From Planctomycetota bacterium (lineage in GTDB: Bacteria > Planctomycetota > UBA1135 > GCA-002686595): a stretch of DNA of 64,000 nt. The stretch's first letter is position 1. Each line of letters opens with the position of its first letter. Below, in pieces: positions 49,038 to 59,182 of the stretch. Location of the stretch: the NCBI GenBank assembly GCA_028278425.1, contig JANQEJ010000054.1, positions 1-64,000 of the forward strand, given 5' to 3'. The notes under the pieces are model-generated. The model worked only from the letters and a program-made list of their open reading frames with translations. It searched no databases and was not told the origin of the DNA. The position numbers and the translations under genes were made by a program.

Positions 49038-51581
49038 ATGGGGAAGCCCCGGCTCGTGCTCGCTCTGCTCGCCATCGCGGTGGCGGCAACCGTCTTCGCG
49101 GTCTTCCGCGGCGGCCCGGAGCACGGAACCGGCGCGGCCGCGCAGCCGGCACAGCCGAACGCCGCCGCGGACCGGCAGGAGACGACGCCCGTCGGCGGCG
49201 TTGCCGGAGTGGACGCGCGCCGCCGGACCGCGGCGGTCGAGGAAGAACCGGGCCGCGAAGAGTCGCTCGACGCGGAGGTGGTTCGGGACGCGCCCGCGCG
49301 CGCGTCCGGCCTGCGTCTCACGGGTCGCATCGTCGATGAGCATGCAAATCCGATCGCCGGTGCCGAGCTCTTCGTCGAGGGACGCGACGGGGTCTTTGCG
49401 GTCAGCGACGAGGCGGGCGAGGTGGTGGCGTCCGGCGAGCTCGGCGACGTGTCGGCCTTCGCGCGCGCCTTCGGACTCGAGGTCGTCGTCCTCGCGCGAG
49501 GGTTCGCGGGCGCGAGCCTCGACGTACCGTGGAGCGCCGATGAGACCGCGGTCACGCTCGGCACCATCGTGCTCTCGCCGGGGCGCGATCTGTCGGGCTC
49601 GGTCCGGACCGAAGCCGGACTCGCCGTCGCCGGTGCCGACCTCGCCTGGCTGCCCGTCGACCACCTCCCCGAGGACGCCGACGCCGCGCGCATCGAGGGA
49701 GTCACCGTCTACGTCGATGACCAACGCTTCGTGCCACGGACGCGCTCGGGCGACGAGGGCCGGTTCGAGCTGCGCGGGGTTCCGCTGGGCCTCGGGTTCC
49801 TCAGCGGAAGCGGTTCCGGGACGGACCACGGCTGGACCGAGCCCGTGGACGTCACGCCGAACTTCGTGGCGGAGCTCGAGCTCGTCCTTCCTCCGGCGGA
49901 AGCGACGTTTCCCATCGCCGGAATCGTGCTGTTGCCCGACGGCAGCCCCGCCGCGGCGAAGGTGAGCTGTGAGGTGCCTGATAGCTACCGCCGCACGACG
50001 AGCTCCACGGACGACGCCGGCCGCTTCTCGTTCCACGTCCGCGGAGACGCGCCGCGCCTGATCGTGGCGCGCGCCGCCGACGACCTGCACTATCCCGCAC
50101 GACGGGAGGGAGTGCTGCCGGGCACGGTGACTTTGGAGCTGCGGCTCGGCGCTCCCGAGTGGCTCGCGATCGCGACGCGGGACGGCTCCGGCGAGGCCGT
50201 TCCCTGGAGTCACGTCCGCGTCTACCAATCCGAACGCGGCCCGACGCTCGAGCCCGGTGGCGCGAACGGCGTGGCGCGCGTGCTTCGCCCGCGCACGTCC
50301 TTTACTGTCCACGTCTTCGCCCCCGGCTTTCGTCCCGAAACCCACGGCCCCTTCGACCCGGAGTCCGTCGGGGAGCGTCTCGAGCTCACCCTCGAGCCCG
50401 GCTCGGCCGTGCGGGGTCGCGTGCTTTACGACGGCGCACCGGTCGCTGGGGCGTCCGTGACGGTCAACCGCAGCTTCGACGGCGACCGCATCGGCGTCGC
50501 GCGGGGCGTCGCCGATCCGGAGACGCCATTCGTCGTCCTGACCGGTGCCAAGAAGGGAGATCCGGACGCGACCACCGACCGCGACGGCTTCTTCGTGGCG
50601 ACGCTGCACAACGACGGCCCCCACGTCGTCCGCGTCGAGGCCGAGGGCTTTCCGACGACGACACGCGGGCCGTTCGAGTGGACGACGGCCGAAGGCGCCG
50701 ACGACGTCGAGATCGAGCTCGAGCGCGGCGGCGCGCTGACGGGTGTCGTGCTCGCGCGCGAGGGAACCGACGTCTCGGGCGAGATCGTCGGCGTGTCGAA
50801 CGGTCGCGGGATCGCGTACACGTGCGTCGTCGACGAGGAAGGACGCTACCGTTTCGACGACCTCCAGCCGGGCGACTGGCAAGTGCGCCGCTGCCGTGCT
50901 CCGGTGGCGGAGGTGGAGATCCTGTCTTTCAGGCCCATCCAGCGGACCGCGTGGAAGGCGCATTGGGACTGCGCCGTCACCTCCGGCCGCGTGACGACCT
51001 TCGACCTGGATCTGACCAGCATGGGCGAGTTCGTACTCGAGGGCCGCGTTCGCATCGATGGTGTCGACACGGCCGGTTGGGACGTGCACCTCCAGCGGGA
51101 GGGTTCCGGCGGCGGCATGCTCGGCCCGCACCTCGCCTCCGACCGCCTTGACGGCACAGGTCGTTTCGCATTCAAGCTCTCCGAGGGCGGGCGTCGCCTC
51201 ATCGTCGTCCGCGGATGGGGTTGGACTCTCCTGCAGGAGGTCGACCTGACGCGCGGGTCGACGCCCTGGAACGTCGAGCTCGCGACCGGCGTCCTCGCCG
51301 TCTCCGGTCGTCGTCCCGTGCGCTGGGATGGTCGGGAGCTCAACGCGGTGCGAGCGCTCGTCGAGACGGAGGACGGCCTCGTCGCGTTGCGCCTGGTCGA
51401 CGTCGAGAAGCTCCCGGACGAGACGGTGATCACCACCGGCGTTCCCGCGGGATCCGCGCGGCTCGTGACCCGCGCCGGGACCCGGTTGCCGTTCGACGGG
51501 CCGCTCGCGGAAGGGATGTGGGCCGACCTCGCCTCCGTCGAGGTCCTACCGGGCGAGGAGATACCGGTCCGTTTGCCTTGA
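49038..51581 (+). CDS. large anchored protein with carboxypeptidase-regulatory-like repeats
   Basis: This 847-residue protein begins with a hydrophobic segment (RLVLALLAIAVAATVFAVF) followed by an Ala/Pro/Gln-rich linker. It then has at least five beta-sandwich units of the CarboxypepD_reg/Cna-B-like type, for example LRLTGRIVDEHANPIAGAEL, PIAGIVLLPDGSPAAAKVSC, VRGRVLYDGAPVAGASVTVN and LTGVVLAREGTDVSGEIVGV, each with a 'D-x-x-G-R/F' edge. Such proteins are surface-exposed scaffolds. TAGCCT lies 15 nt before the ATG. No catalytic motif is seen. Confidence 0.85.
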   Translation: MGKPRLVLALLAIAVAATVFAVFRGGPEHGTGAAAQPAQPNAAADRQETTPVGGVAGVDARRRTAAVEEEPGREESLDAEVVRDAPARASGLRLTGRIVDEHANPIAGAELFVEGRDGVFAVSDEAGEVVASGELGDVSAFARAFGLEVVVLARGFAGASLDVPWSADETAVTLGTIVLSPGRDLSGSVRTEAGLAVAGADLAWLPVDHLPEDADAARIEGVTVYVDDQRFVPRTRSGDEGRFELRGVPLGLGFLSGSGSGTDHGWTEPVDVTPNFVAELELVLPPAEATFPIAGIVLLPDGSPAAAKVSCEVPDSYRRTTSSTDDAGRFSFHVRGDAPRLIVARAADDLHYPARREGVLPGTVTLELRLGAPEWLAIATRDGSGEAVPWSHVRVYQSERGPTLEPGGANGVARVLRPRTSFTVHVFAPGFRPETHGPFDPESVGERLELTLEPGSAVRGRVLYDGAPVAGASVTVNRSFDGDRIGVARGVADPETPFVVLTGAKKGDPDATTDRDGFFVATLHNDGPHVVRVEAEGFPTTTRGPFEWTTAEGADDVEIELERGGALTGVVLAREGTDVSGEIVGVSNGRGIAYTCVVDEEGRYRFDDLQPGDWQVRRCRAPVAEVEILSFRPIQRTAWKAHWDCAVTSGRVTTFDLDLTSMGEFVLEGRVRIDGVDTAGWDVHLQREGSGGGMLGPHLASDRLDGTGRFAFKLSEGGRRLIVVRGWGWTLLQEVDLTRGSTPWNVELATGVLAVSGRRPVRWDGRELNAVRALVETEDGLVALRLVDVEKLPDETVITTGVPAGSARLVTRAGTRLPFDGPLAEGMWADLASVEVLPGEEIPVRLP

Positions 51582-51643
51582 CGCGCCCACGGGAAGGTTG
51601 CTACCGCGCTCCGCGACGGGTCGAGTAGCATGCACGTCCGCCC

Positions 51644-54600
51644 ATGCTCCGGTTCCTGGTCCTGGCCCCCGCCGCGCTCGGCTGGCTCGCGCTCGTCCTC
51701 CCGCCCGAGGAGGAACGCGCGCTCCCGCCCGTCGACTTCCAGCGCGACGTTCGCCCGATCCTCTCCGACAACTGCTTCGCCTGTCACGGTCCCGACGAGG
51801 AGGCGCGTCAGGCCGACCTGCGGCTCGACCTCAAAGAGGAAGCGTTCGCGGACCTCGGCGGCTACTTCGCGGTCAAGCCGGGCGAGCTCAAGGAGAGCGA
51901 GCTCTGGTACCGCATCGTGACCGACGCCGAGTTCGACGTGATGCCGCCGAAGGACTCGGGGCTCTCGCTGACGGCGGAGGAGATCGATACCCTCCGCCGC
52001 TGGATCGAGGAGGGCGCCGAGTGGTCGCAGCACTGGGCCTTCGTCGCGCCCGAGCGCGTACCGGCGCCGGCGGTCGAGGACGAAGGCTGGCCGCGCGACG
52101 ACATGGACCGCTTCGTGCTCGCGCGGCTCGAGGCGGAGGGGATGAAGCCCTCGCCGGAGGCTTCGCGCGCGACGCTCCTGCGGCGGCTGAGCCTCGACCT
52201 CACCGGGCTGCCGCCGACGCCGGAGGAGCTCGACGCCTTCGCCGGCGACGACTCGCCCGACGCCTACGGGAAGCAGGTGGACCGTCTCCTCGCCTCGCCG
52301 CGCTTCGGCGAGCGCATGGCGCTGCCGTGGCTCGACGCGGCGCGCTACGCGGACACGAACGGCTACCACCGCGACGCCGCGCGGACGATGTGGCTCTGGC
52401 GCGACTGGTTGATCGACTCGCTGAACGCGAACAAGCCGTACGACGACTTCGTCGTGGAGCAGCTCGCGGGCGATCTCCTGCCCGAGCCGACGAGCGATCA
52501 GCTCGTCGCCACCGGGTTCAACCGCAACCACATGCTGAACGACGAGGGCGGCGCGATCCCCGAGGAGTACCAGGTCGAGTACGTCGTCGACCGCGTGCGC
52601 ACGACCGCGACGGTGTTCCTCGGTCTGACGATGGCCTGCGGTCAGTGCCACGACCACAAGTACGACCCGATCCGGCAGGAGGACTACTACCGCTTCTACG
52701 CCTTCTTCAACAAGCTGCCGGAGAAGGGGCTCGACGGCAGCGACGGGCCGGCCGAGCCGAAGCTCGTCGTGCCGCGCGAGGAGGACGAGCGCGAGATCGA
52801 GGAGCTCTCCGCCGAGATCGAGGAGATCCGCGGGCGCATGAGCGCGCCGCTTCCCGAGGTGGACGCCGCCGAGGCGCGCTGGGCCGCGGAGGCGGCGAAG
52901 GCGCTCGACGCGCGCTGGGAGACCCTCGTCCCGACCGTGGCGCGCGCGACCGGCGACGCCGTGCTCGAGGTGCTCGAAGACGGCTCGGTGTTCGCGAGCG
53001 GCAAGAACCCGCAGACGGCGGACTACGAGCTCGAGGCGCGCGTCGACGCGTATCCGGTCACCGGGCTCTGGCTGGAAGTGTTGCGGGACGAGTCCTTCGC
53101 GCACGGCTCCGCGGCGCGCACGTCGCACGGGAACTTCGTCGTGTCGGAGCTGCACGTCGAGGCGGTGTCCGTCGAGGATCCCTCGCAGAGCGCGACGGTG
53201 GCCTTCGCCTCGGCCTGGGCGGACTACTCGCAGACGGGCTACGCGATCGCGAACGCGGTCGACGGCGATCCGAAGACCGGCTGGGCGGTCGACGGCCACG
53301 TGCTCTTCGAGAACCGCAACGCCTACTTCGTGCCCGAGGAGCCCTTCGGCTTTCCCGGCGGCACGCTGCTGCGCGTGCGCATGGAGCAGAACTACGGGTA
53401 CCAGCACACGCTCGGCCGCTTCCGGCTGTCGGCGGCGAGCGGCGAGCCGCTCGCGCCGTCCTTCGCGGACAAGGTCGTCGCGGGACCGTGGTCGCTCCTC
53501 GGCCCGATCGGCGGTGACCCCGACCGGCTCTTCCGCCTGCACGACCCCGCGCAGGTCGGCGTGGACGCGGAGTGGGTCGAACAACCGGACTTCCACGACG
53601 GCGAGAGCCACGCGCTGAGCGGCGAGCGCAGCGCGTTCTACCTCCGCCGCACGATGACGTCGCCGAGCGCGCGCACGCACACCCTGTCGCTCGGGAGCGA
53701 CGACTCGATCGTCCTGTGGGTCAACGGCGTGCGCGTGCTCGCGAACAACGCGAAGCGCGGCGTCGCTCCCGACCAGGAGCGCGTCGACGTGCAACTCCGC
53801 GAAGGTCCGAACGAGATCCTCCTCAAGGTCGTCAACTACGGCGGGCCCGCCGGCTTCTACTTCCGCGTCGCCGCCGAGGGGCCGCCGGTGCTGCCGGGCG
53901 ACGTGACCGTGGCGCTGCGCGACGCAGCCGCGGACCGCCCGGCGCTGCGCGACCACTACCGGCGCAACTTCCACCCCGGCTGGTCGGAGTGGACCGGGCG
54001 CATCGACGAGCTCCAGGCGACGATCGACGACGTCCGCGAGTCGTCGCCCGCCCTGATGGTGATGCGCGACGAGCCGGGCGTGCGCCCGACGATGATCCTC
54101 GAGCGCGGGCAATACGACCGCGCCGTGCGCGAGGTCACCGCCGGCACGCCGGCGTTCCTGCCGCCGCTGAGCCCGCGCGGCGACGGCGAGCCCGACCGGC
54201 TCGACCTCGCGCGCTGGATGGTCGACCCCGGTCACCCGCTGACCGCGCGCATCGCCGTCAATCGCGTTTGGCAGACGCTCTTCGGCGTCGGGCTGGTGAC
54301 GACGCCCGAGGACTTCGGAGCGCAGGGCGATTGGCCGTCGCACCCCGGACTGCTCGACCGGCTGGCGCGCGACTTCGTCGACGACGGTTGGGACCTCAAG
54401 GGGCTCGTGCGGCGCATCGTGACCTCGGCGACGTACCGGCAGAGCTCCGACGTGCACCCGGACGCGTACGAGCGCGATCCGCGCAACCGCCTGCTCGGGC
54501 GTGCTCCGAAGTACCGGATTCAGGCGGAGCTCGTGCGCGACGCGGCGCTCTTCGCCGCGGGGCTCCTCGTCGAGGAGCTCGGCGGGCCGAGTGTGCGGCC

Positions 54601-55138
54601 GTATCAGCCGGAGGGGCTTTGGGCGGAGGTCTCCTTCAACAACAAGGGGCGCTCGGAGAGCGACTTCTACACGCCGGACTCCGGCGACGGGCTCTACCGG
54701 CGCAGCATGTACACGTTCTGGAAGCGCTCGCTGCCGCCGCCCAACCTGCAGACCTTCGACGCGCCCAACCGCGAGGTCTGCACGGTGCGGCGCGACCCGA
54801 CGAACACGCCGCTCCAGGCGCTGGTGCTCCTCAACGATCCGACGTTCGTCGAGGCGGCGCGCGCGCTGGCGCAGAGGACGCTGCTCGCGGACGGGGATCT
54901 TGCCAACGCGTTCCGGCGCGTGACCTCGCGCGCGCCGGAAGACGAGGAGCTGGTCCTGCTCTCCGAGTACCTGGCGGTCGAGCTCGAGCGCTTCCGTGGC
55001 GACCCGGAGTCCGCCTCCGCCTTGCTCGCTGTCGGCGAGTCGATGCCCGACGAGAGGCTCGACCCCGCCGAGCTCGCCGCGTGGACCGAGGTGTGCTCGC
55101 TCCTGCTCAACCTCGACGAGGCGATCACGCGGCGATGA
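51644..55138 (+). CDS. PSD1-type planctomycete protein with cytochrome-C-like and DUF1549/DUF1553 domains
   Basis: This 1164-residue protein starts with a signal peptide and a cytochrome-C-like planctomycete domain with haem motif C44-F-A-C47-H48. DUF1549 follows, including [13 protein letters not shown] with C332-x2-C335-H336. An unusual ~350-residue middle part holds a discoidin-like sandwich ([18 protein letters not shown]) and a possible GxGH-type binding region. The C-terminal ~300 residues are DUF1553 ([20 protein letters not shown], then [14 protein letters not shown]). These proteins are a hallmark of planctomycetes; the biochemical role is not established. The stop overlaps the ATG of the DUF1501 gene (ATGA). 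Confidence 0.95.
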   Translation: MLRFLVLAPAALGWLALVLPPEEERALPPVDFQRDVRPILSDNCFACHGPDEEARQADLRLDLKEEAFADLGGYFAVKPGELKESELWYRIVTDAEFDVMPPKDSGLSLTAEEIDTLRRWIEEGAEWSQHWAFVAPERVPAPAVEDEGWPRDDMDRFVLARLEAEGMKPSPEASRATLLRRLSLDLTGLPPTPEELDAFAGDDSPDAYGKQVDRLLASPRFGERMALPWLDAARYADTNGYHRDAARTMWLWRDWLIDSLNANKPYDDFVVEQLAGDLLPEPTSDQLVATGFNRNHMLNDEGGAIPEEYQVEYVVDRVRTTATVFLGLTMACGQCHDHKYDPIRQEDYYRFYAFFNKLPEKGLDGSDGPAEPKLVVPREEDEREIEELSAEIEEIRGRMSAPLPEVDAAEARWAAEAAKALDARWETLVPTVARATGDAVLEVLEDGSVFASGKNPQTADYELEARVDAYPVTGLWLEVLRDESFAHGSAARTSHGNFVVSELHVEAVSVEDPSQSATVAFASAWADYSQTGYAIANAVDGDPKTGWAVDGHVLFENRNAYFVPEEPFGFPGGTLLRVRMEQNYGYQHTLGRFRLSAASGEPLAPSFADKVVAGPWSLLGPIGGDPDRLFRLHDPAQVGVDAEWVEQPDFHDGESHALSGERSAFYLRRTMTSPSARTHTLSLGSDDSIVLWVNGVRVLANNAKRGVAPDQERVDVQLREGPNEILLKVVNYGGPAGFYFRVAAEGPPVLPGDVTVALRDAAADRPALRDHYRRNFHPGWSEWTGRIDELQATIDDVRESSPALMVMRDEPGVRPTMILERGQYDRAVREVTAGTPAFLPPLSPRGDGEPDRLDLARWMVDPGHPLTARIAVNRVWQTLFGVGLVTTPEDFGAQGDWPSHPGLLDRLARDFVDDGWDLKGLVRRIVTSATYRQSSDVHPDAYERDPRNRLLGRAPKYRIQAELVRDAALFAAGLLVEELGGPSVRPYQPEGLWAEVSFNNKGRSESDFYTPDSGDGLYRRSMYTFWKRSLPPPNLQTFDAPNREVCTVRRDPTNTPLQALVLLNDPTFVEAARALAQRTLLADGDLANAFRRVTSRAPEDEELVLLSEYLAVELERFRGDPESASALLAVGESMPDERLDPAELAAWTEVCSLLLNLDEAITRR

Positions 55139-56565
55139 AGGACCCCTTCCCGTTCCTGGACCGGCGCGCGTTCCTGCAGGGGACGGCCGGCACGCTCGGG
55201 CTCGCGGCGCTTTCGTCGCTCGTCGAGGCAGAGGCCGGCGGCGCGCTGCCGGTTCCGCACTTCCCGCCGCGCGCCAAGCGCGTGATCTGGCTCTTCCAGT
55301 CCGGCGGTCCGTCGCACATGGACCTCTGGGACTACAAGCCGGACCTCGCCGCGCACCACGGCGAGGAGCTGCCGGACTCCATTCGCGGGACGCAGCGCAT
55401 CACCGGCATGACGTCGGGCCAGTCGACGTTCCCCGTCGTCGCGCCGATGTTCGAGTTCCGGCGCCACGGCGAGTGCGGCCGGTGGGTGAGCGAGCTCCTC
55501 CCGCACACCGCGCAGGTCGTCGACAAGATCGCCGTGATCAAGTCGATGAACACCGAGGCGATCAACCACGATCCCGCGGTGACGTTCATCCAGACCGGCC
55601 AGCAGCAGCTCGGCCGCCCGTGCATCGGCTCGTGGATCAGCTACGGGCTCGGAAGCGAGAACAAGGACCTGCCGGCCTATCTCGTGATGATCTCGCACGG
55701 GAGCGGCCGCCCGGTCGGGATGCAGCAGCCGCTCTTCGCGCGCTTGTGGGGGAGCGGCTTCCTCCCCTCGGAGCACCAGGGCGTGAAGCTCTACGGCGGC
55801 AAGGAACCGGTGCTCTACCTGAACGACGCGCCCGGCATCGACCGCGCGGCGCGCCGGCGCATGCTCGACCGGCTCGCCGAGCTGAACCAGCGCCGCCGCG
55901 AGGCCACCGGCGATCCCGAGATCGACACGCGCATCGCGCAGTACGAGATGGCCTTCCGCATGCAGGCGTCGGTACCCGATCTCGTCGACGTCTCCGACGA
56001 GCCCGACGAGGTGTTCGAGCTCTACGGGCCGGATTCGCGCAAGCCGGGGACGTTCGCGGCGAATTGCATCCTCGCGCGGCGGCTCGCCGAGCGCGACGTG
56101 CGCTTCGTCCAGCTCTTCCACCGCGGCTGGGACCAGCACGAGAACCTGCCGACGACCATCACCGGCCAGTGCAAGGACACCGACCAGCCGTCGGCGGCGC
56201 TTCTCCTCGACCTCGAGCGGCGCGGCCTGCTCGACGAAACGCTCATCGTCTGGGGCGGCGAGTTCGGCCGCACCGCCTACAGCCAGGGCACGCTCACGAA
56301 GGACAACTACGGCCGCGACCACCACGGCCGCTGCTTCACGATGTGGCTCGCCGGCGGCGGCATCCGCGGCGGCGTCGAGCACGGCGAGACCGACACCTTC
56401 TGCTACAACATCGTCAAGGACCCGGTGCACGTGCGCGACCTGTCGGCGACGATCCTGCACTGCCTCGGGATCGACCACGAGCGGTTCACGTACAAGTTCC
56501 AGGGGCTGCGGCAGAGGTTGACGGGAGTGGAGGAGGCGCACGCGGTGGAGGAAGTGCTCGCTTAG
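55135..56565 (+). CDS. Tat-exported DUF1501 protein paired with the PSD1 protein
   Basis: This 476-residue protein has a twin-arginine signal ([12 protein letters not shown]) and DUF1501 core motifs: [40 protein letters not shown], and [20 protein letters not shown], with [20 protein letters not shown]. It is translationally coupled to the PSD1/DUF1549/DUF1553 gene (ATGA), the standard planctomycete pairing. It is longer than the DUF1501 protein at 44086 and belongs to a different subgroup. Confidence 0.95.
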   Translation: MKDPFPFLDRRAFLQGTAGTLGLAALSSLVEAEAGGALPVPHFPPRAKRVIWLFQSGGPSHMDLWDYKPDLAAHHGEELPDSIRGTQRITGMTSGQSTFPVVAPMFEFRRHGECGRWVSELLPHTAQVVDKIAVIKSMNTEAINHDPAVTFIQTGQQQLGRPCIGSWISYGLGSENKDLPAYLVMISHGSGRPVGMQQPLFARLWGSGFLPSEHQGVKLYGGKEPVLYLNDAPGIDRAARRRMLDRLAELNQRRREATGDPEIDTRIAQYEMAFRMQASVPDLVDVSDEPDEVFELYGPDSRKPGTFAANCILARRLAERDVRFVQLFHRGWDQHENLPTTITGQCKDTDQPSAALLLDLERRGLLDETLIVWGGEFGRTAYSQGTLTKDNYGRDHHGRCFTMWLAGGGIRGGVEHGETDTFCYNIVKDPVHVRDLSATILHCLGIDHERFTYKFQGLRQRLTGVEEAHAVEEVLA

Positions 56566-56582
56566 GTCGCAACCTTCCCGCC

Positions 56583-56792
56583 ATGGCTCGCCCGAACGAC
56601 GTCACCGCTCTGACGCGACGGGCGGGGGAGGGTGACTCGCGGGCGATCGAGCAGTTGATGCCGCTGATCTACGACGAGCTCTGTCTGCTCGCGTCCCGGT
56701 TCATGCGGCGGGAGGCTCCCGACCACACGCTGCAGACGACCGCGCTCGCCGCGAGTGACGTCTACTCTGAGGAGAGGTTTGCCGGAGAGTGA
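56583..56792 (+). pseudogene. truncated ECF sigma factor (TIGR02999-like)
   Basis: A 69-codon frame, MARPNDVTALTRRAGEGDSR and following, ends shortly after HTLQTTALAAS. It reproduces only the N-terminal third of a planctomycete ECF factor of the TIGR02999 type (AIEQLMPLIYDELCLLASRF). Region 4 and the end of region 2 are missing. The break is about 80 bp from the left inverted repeat of the RAYT element, so the truncation may come from that insertion or an associated deletion. It lies 17 bp downstream of the DUF1501 gene. Confidence 0.65.
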
Positions 56793-56869
56793 GAGCAACG
56801 GGGCTGCGTCAGGAAGAGGAAGAGGCTTTGACGACGCGGGTCTGCCGGGAGGGGAGTGAGGAGGTTCCG

Positions 56870-56975
56870 GCCGCGTCGGACGGTTCTGCAGCGCGGGACG
56901 CAACGGCCGGGCTTTAAATCGTTTGCCGGACTCGAGGGCGCTTTCCCTGTACTGACTGAAGTAGGCCGCTTCGCT
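56870..56975 (+). repeat. left 106-bp inverted repeat of the RAYT unit
   Basis: It begins GCCGCGTCGGACGGTTCTGC and ends GAAGTAGGCCGCTTCGCT. Its reverse complement is found at 57775-57880 with five differences by my alignment. Confidence 0.8.
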
Positions 56976-57035
56976 TCTGGGTTGAGAGCGTAGGGGACCT
57001 CCGAGGCCAGGCCTCTGATTTCTGAGAGCTTCTAC

Positions 57036-57064
57036 TTGAGCCCAGATTTTATTACTGCTATAAA
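57036..57064 (+). promoter_or_regulatory. sigma-70-like promoter of the RAYT gene
   Basis: TTGAGC (57036-57041), a 17-bp spacer and TATAAA (57059-57064). The GTG at 57072 starts 7 nt after the -10. The TTG that would extend the coding frame upstream is therefore part of the -35, not the start. Confidence 0.6.
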
Positions 57065-57071
57065 TACTCTC

Positions 57072-57758
57072 GTGAAGCGAGCGAAGCAACTTCACTTCTC
57101 TTCCCTCTGGCGCAAGAAGCCGAGCAAGAAGAGGCCCGGGCGACCGCCCAAGGAGGATTCGGGGGTTCCGCATCTGCGGCGGGCGGCGTTGGCCTCGAAG
57201 TATCCGGTGCACGTCACGCTCAAGACGAGGAGCGATCTTCCACGCCTGCGGGCGATCGATCCCTACAACGCGATCTGCGCCGCCTTCGACAAGGGCAAGG
57301 AGCGAGCGGGGAGGCTTGCCAAGGGGCACTTCCGCCTCGTTCACTTCTCGGTGCAGAACGACCACCTGCACCTGGTCGTCGAGGCGACGGACAGGTTGGC
57401 TCTGTCGCGGGGCATTCAGGGCCTGTCCATCCGCATCGCAAGAGGTCTGAACCGCCTCTGGGGCCGGAAGGGCAAGGTCTTCGCCGACCGCTACCACGAC
57501 CGCATCCTCCGCTCGGCCAGGGAGGTGCGAAACGTCTTGAGCTACGTCCTCAACAACGGCCGCAAGCACAAGCGCCGCATCCCCAAGGGCCAACCCGACA
57601 CCTTCAGCTCCGGCCACTGGTTCGACGGCTGGAAGGACTACACCCTCGACGACTGGATGGGCCTGGGACCGATCGTCTCGCCGAAGACGTGGCTTCTAGG
57701 GAAAGCCTGGAGACGCCACGGCCTGCTCCGCCTCGCCGAAACGCCCGGAGGTCCCTGA
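57072..57758 (+). CDS. REP-associated tyrosine transposase (RAYT, Y1/HUH family)
   Basis: This 228-residue protein has the HUH motif H98-L-H100 (QNDHLHLVVEA), a candidate catalytic Tyr158 in VLSYVLNNGRKH, and the planctomycete-type N-terminus KKRPGRPPKEDSGVPHLRRA followed by YPVHVTLKTR. Y1 enzymes nick single-stranded DNA hairpins. The GTG at 57072 is chosen because a TTGAGC-N17-TATAAA promoter ends 7 nt before it. It is flanked by 106-bp inverted repeats. Confidence 0.9.
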   Translation: MKRAKQLHFSSLWRKKPSKKRPGRPPKEDSGVPHLRRAALASKYPVHVTLKTRSDLPRLRAIDPYNAICAAFDKGKERAGRLAKGHFRLVHFSVQNDHLHLVVEATDRLALSRGIQGLSIRIARGLNRLWGRKGKVFADRYHDRILRSAREVRNVLSYVLNNGRKHKRRIPKGQPDTFSSGHWFDGWKDYTLDDWMGLGPIVSPKTWLLGKAWRRHGLLRLAETPGGP

Positions 57759-57774
57759 CCCGCTCACCCCGCGA

Positions 57775-57880
57775 GCGAAGCGGCCCACTTCAGTCAGTAC
57801 AGGCAAAACACCCTCGAGTCCGGCAAACGATCTAAAGCCCGGCCGTTGCGTCCCGCGCTGCAGAACCGTCCGACGCGGCG
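57775..57880 (-). repeat. right 106-bp inverted repeat of the RAYT unit
   Basis: Reverse complement of 56870-56975 with five differences: one in the TTTAAATC/TTTAGATC block, three around GGGCGCTTTCCC/GGGTGTTTTGCC and one in GTAGG/GTGGG. Confidence 0.8.
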
Positions 57881-57974
57881 AGGCTCTCTCCAACCGCCTC
57901 CAAGCCCACTCGCGTGTCCAAGAAAGGCCGTTACGTTTCGCGCAGGGAACGCGCCGGACGAGCCTCGAGCGCCT

Positions 57975-59132
57975 CTACCGCTCCGGCGCCGGCATCCCGA
58001 GCGCCAGCGTCAACACCATGAACGCCGTCGAGGCCGTCGTCATCGACGAATACGGAACGAAGTCCGTCGACGAGCCGTCCTTCCGCTGCGCCTTCACCGC
58101 GTGCGGCCTCAGCCGCGCGTGATACGCCTCCCTTTCCGTCTCAGGCAATAGGTTGATCGCCCGCGCCGCGTACGCGTGCCCGAACCAGTAGAAGTACGCC
58201 GCATTCGCGTAGTACGCCTCGTGCGGGATCGGCCGCTTGCGCGCGACGTCGAGGAACTTGTGCTTGGAAAGGAAGTGGTCGAGGCCCTCGCGGATCCGAT
58301 CCGCCGTGATCTTCTTCTCGCCCGTGGACGCCAGGCTCCAGTTGCACACCTGGATGCGCCCCAGGCTCCCCTTCACGTCGTTGATGCTCTCCCCGCCGTT
58401 GATTCGCGGGATCGGATTCAGGTCGTACTCGTACGCCCCGTTCGGCAGGGCGCAGTCGGCGACGTAGCGCTTCGCGCGCTCGAGGATCGCCGGATCCTTC
58501 ACCCAGCCCATCTCGATCCCCGCCTGCAACGCCGGCAGCACGAGCGCCGTGCAGAAGCTCGTCGCCCACTTCGGACGCTGCGTCGGGTAGGGGAAGTCGT
58601 AGTAGCCCCAGCCGCCCTCCGGAACCTGGTTGCGCTCGAGGATGCCGAAGTAGCGCTTCCCGCCCTCCTCGACGAGCTCGTGCCACTCGGCGGTTTGAAA
58701 GCGCGGGTCCTGCGCGGCCTCCGCGAAGGCGGTGTAGCCGTACAGCCCCGCCCAGACGTAGTCCGAGTCCCAGTCGCTGCCCCGCTTGGAATCGCGCGTC
58801 TCGCTCAGCCAGCGGATGCCCTTCTCGAGCGCGATGCGCACCTCCGGGGTCTCCTCGACCTGCATCAGGGCGAGCAGCGCGACCCCGTGGGCGGCAACCT
58901 GCCAGTTGTAGTAGGTCTCGATCGAGAAGTTCGGGAACAGAGCGCTGTCGATGACGCCGACGCCCCAGGCGCCGTCCTCGCTCTGATTCGCGAGCAGCCA
59001 GGCGATCCCCCGGTCGAGCGCGCCGCGCGCCTCGTCCGCGGCCATCGTCGCGGGCACTTCCTCGATCGGTTTCTGCGCCGAGAGCGCGGCGCCGAGGACG
59101 AGCGCGACCGTACAACCGACCAGGCGATTCAT
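57975..59132 (-). CDS. secreted terpenoid-cyclase-fold (prenyltransferase/squalene-oxidase repeat) protein
   Basis: This 385-residue protein has a signal peptide (MNRLVGCTVALVLGAALSAQ) and repeated QW-like motifs such as LLANQSEDGAWGVG and NQVPEGGWGYYDF. They belong to the prenyltransferase/squalene-cyclase alpha/alpha-toroid family. Exported members in planctomycetes have no known activity and probably bind or process another polymer. No DxDD catalytic motif is evident. GGAGGAAG precedes the ATG. It is divergent from the fucosidase fusion. Confidence 0.85.
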   Translation of the reverse strand: MNRLVGCTVALVLGAALSAQKPIEEVPATMAADEARGALDRGIAWLLANQSEDGAWGVGVIDSALFPNFSIETYYNWQVAAHGVALLALMQVEETPEVRIALEKGIRWLSETRDSKRGSDWDSDYVWAGLYGYTAFAEAAQDPRFQTAEWHELVEEGGKRYFGILERNQVPEGGWGYYDFPYPTQRPKWATSFCTALVLPALQAGIEMGWVKDPAILERAKRYVADCALPNGAYEYDLNPIPRINGGESINDVKGSLGRIQVCNWSLASTGEKKITADRIREGLDHFLSKHKFLDVARKRPIPHEAYYANAAYFYWFGHAYAARAINLLPETEREAYHARLRPHAVKAQRKDGSSTDFVPYSSMTTASTAFMVLTLALGMPAPER

Positions 59133-59170
59133 GGGACTTCCTCCAGGGGACCGGCGTCGGCCCGGGACTG

Positions 59171-59176
59171 TAGCAT
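59171..59176 (+). promoter_or_regulatory. candidate leaderless -10 (TAGCAT)
   Basis: TAGCAT ends exactly 6 nt before the ATG at 59183. No Shine-Dalgarno sequence lies between them. Confidence 0.45.
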
Positions 59177-59182
59177 GTCCGC

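Larger units (their letters stand above)
56870..57880 (+). mobile_element. RAYT transposase flanked by 106-bp inverted repeats
   Basis: The unit consists of a left inverted repeat (56870-56975), a REP-associated tyrosine transposase gene and a right inverted repeat (57775-57880). By hand alignment about 101 of 106 bases match. It sits directly after a truncated sigma gene. RAYTs act on REP/BIME repeats and are usually domesticated rather than self-mobile, so the long flanking repeats are notable. Confidence 0.7.

Noticed and set aside
57036-57071. TTG start for the RAYT gene
   Set aside because: The TTG is inside a TTGAGC-N17-TATAAA promoter whose -10 ends 7 nt before a GTG start at 57072.
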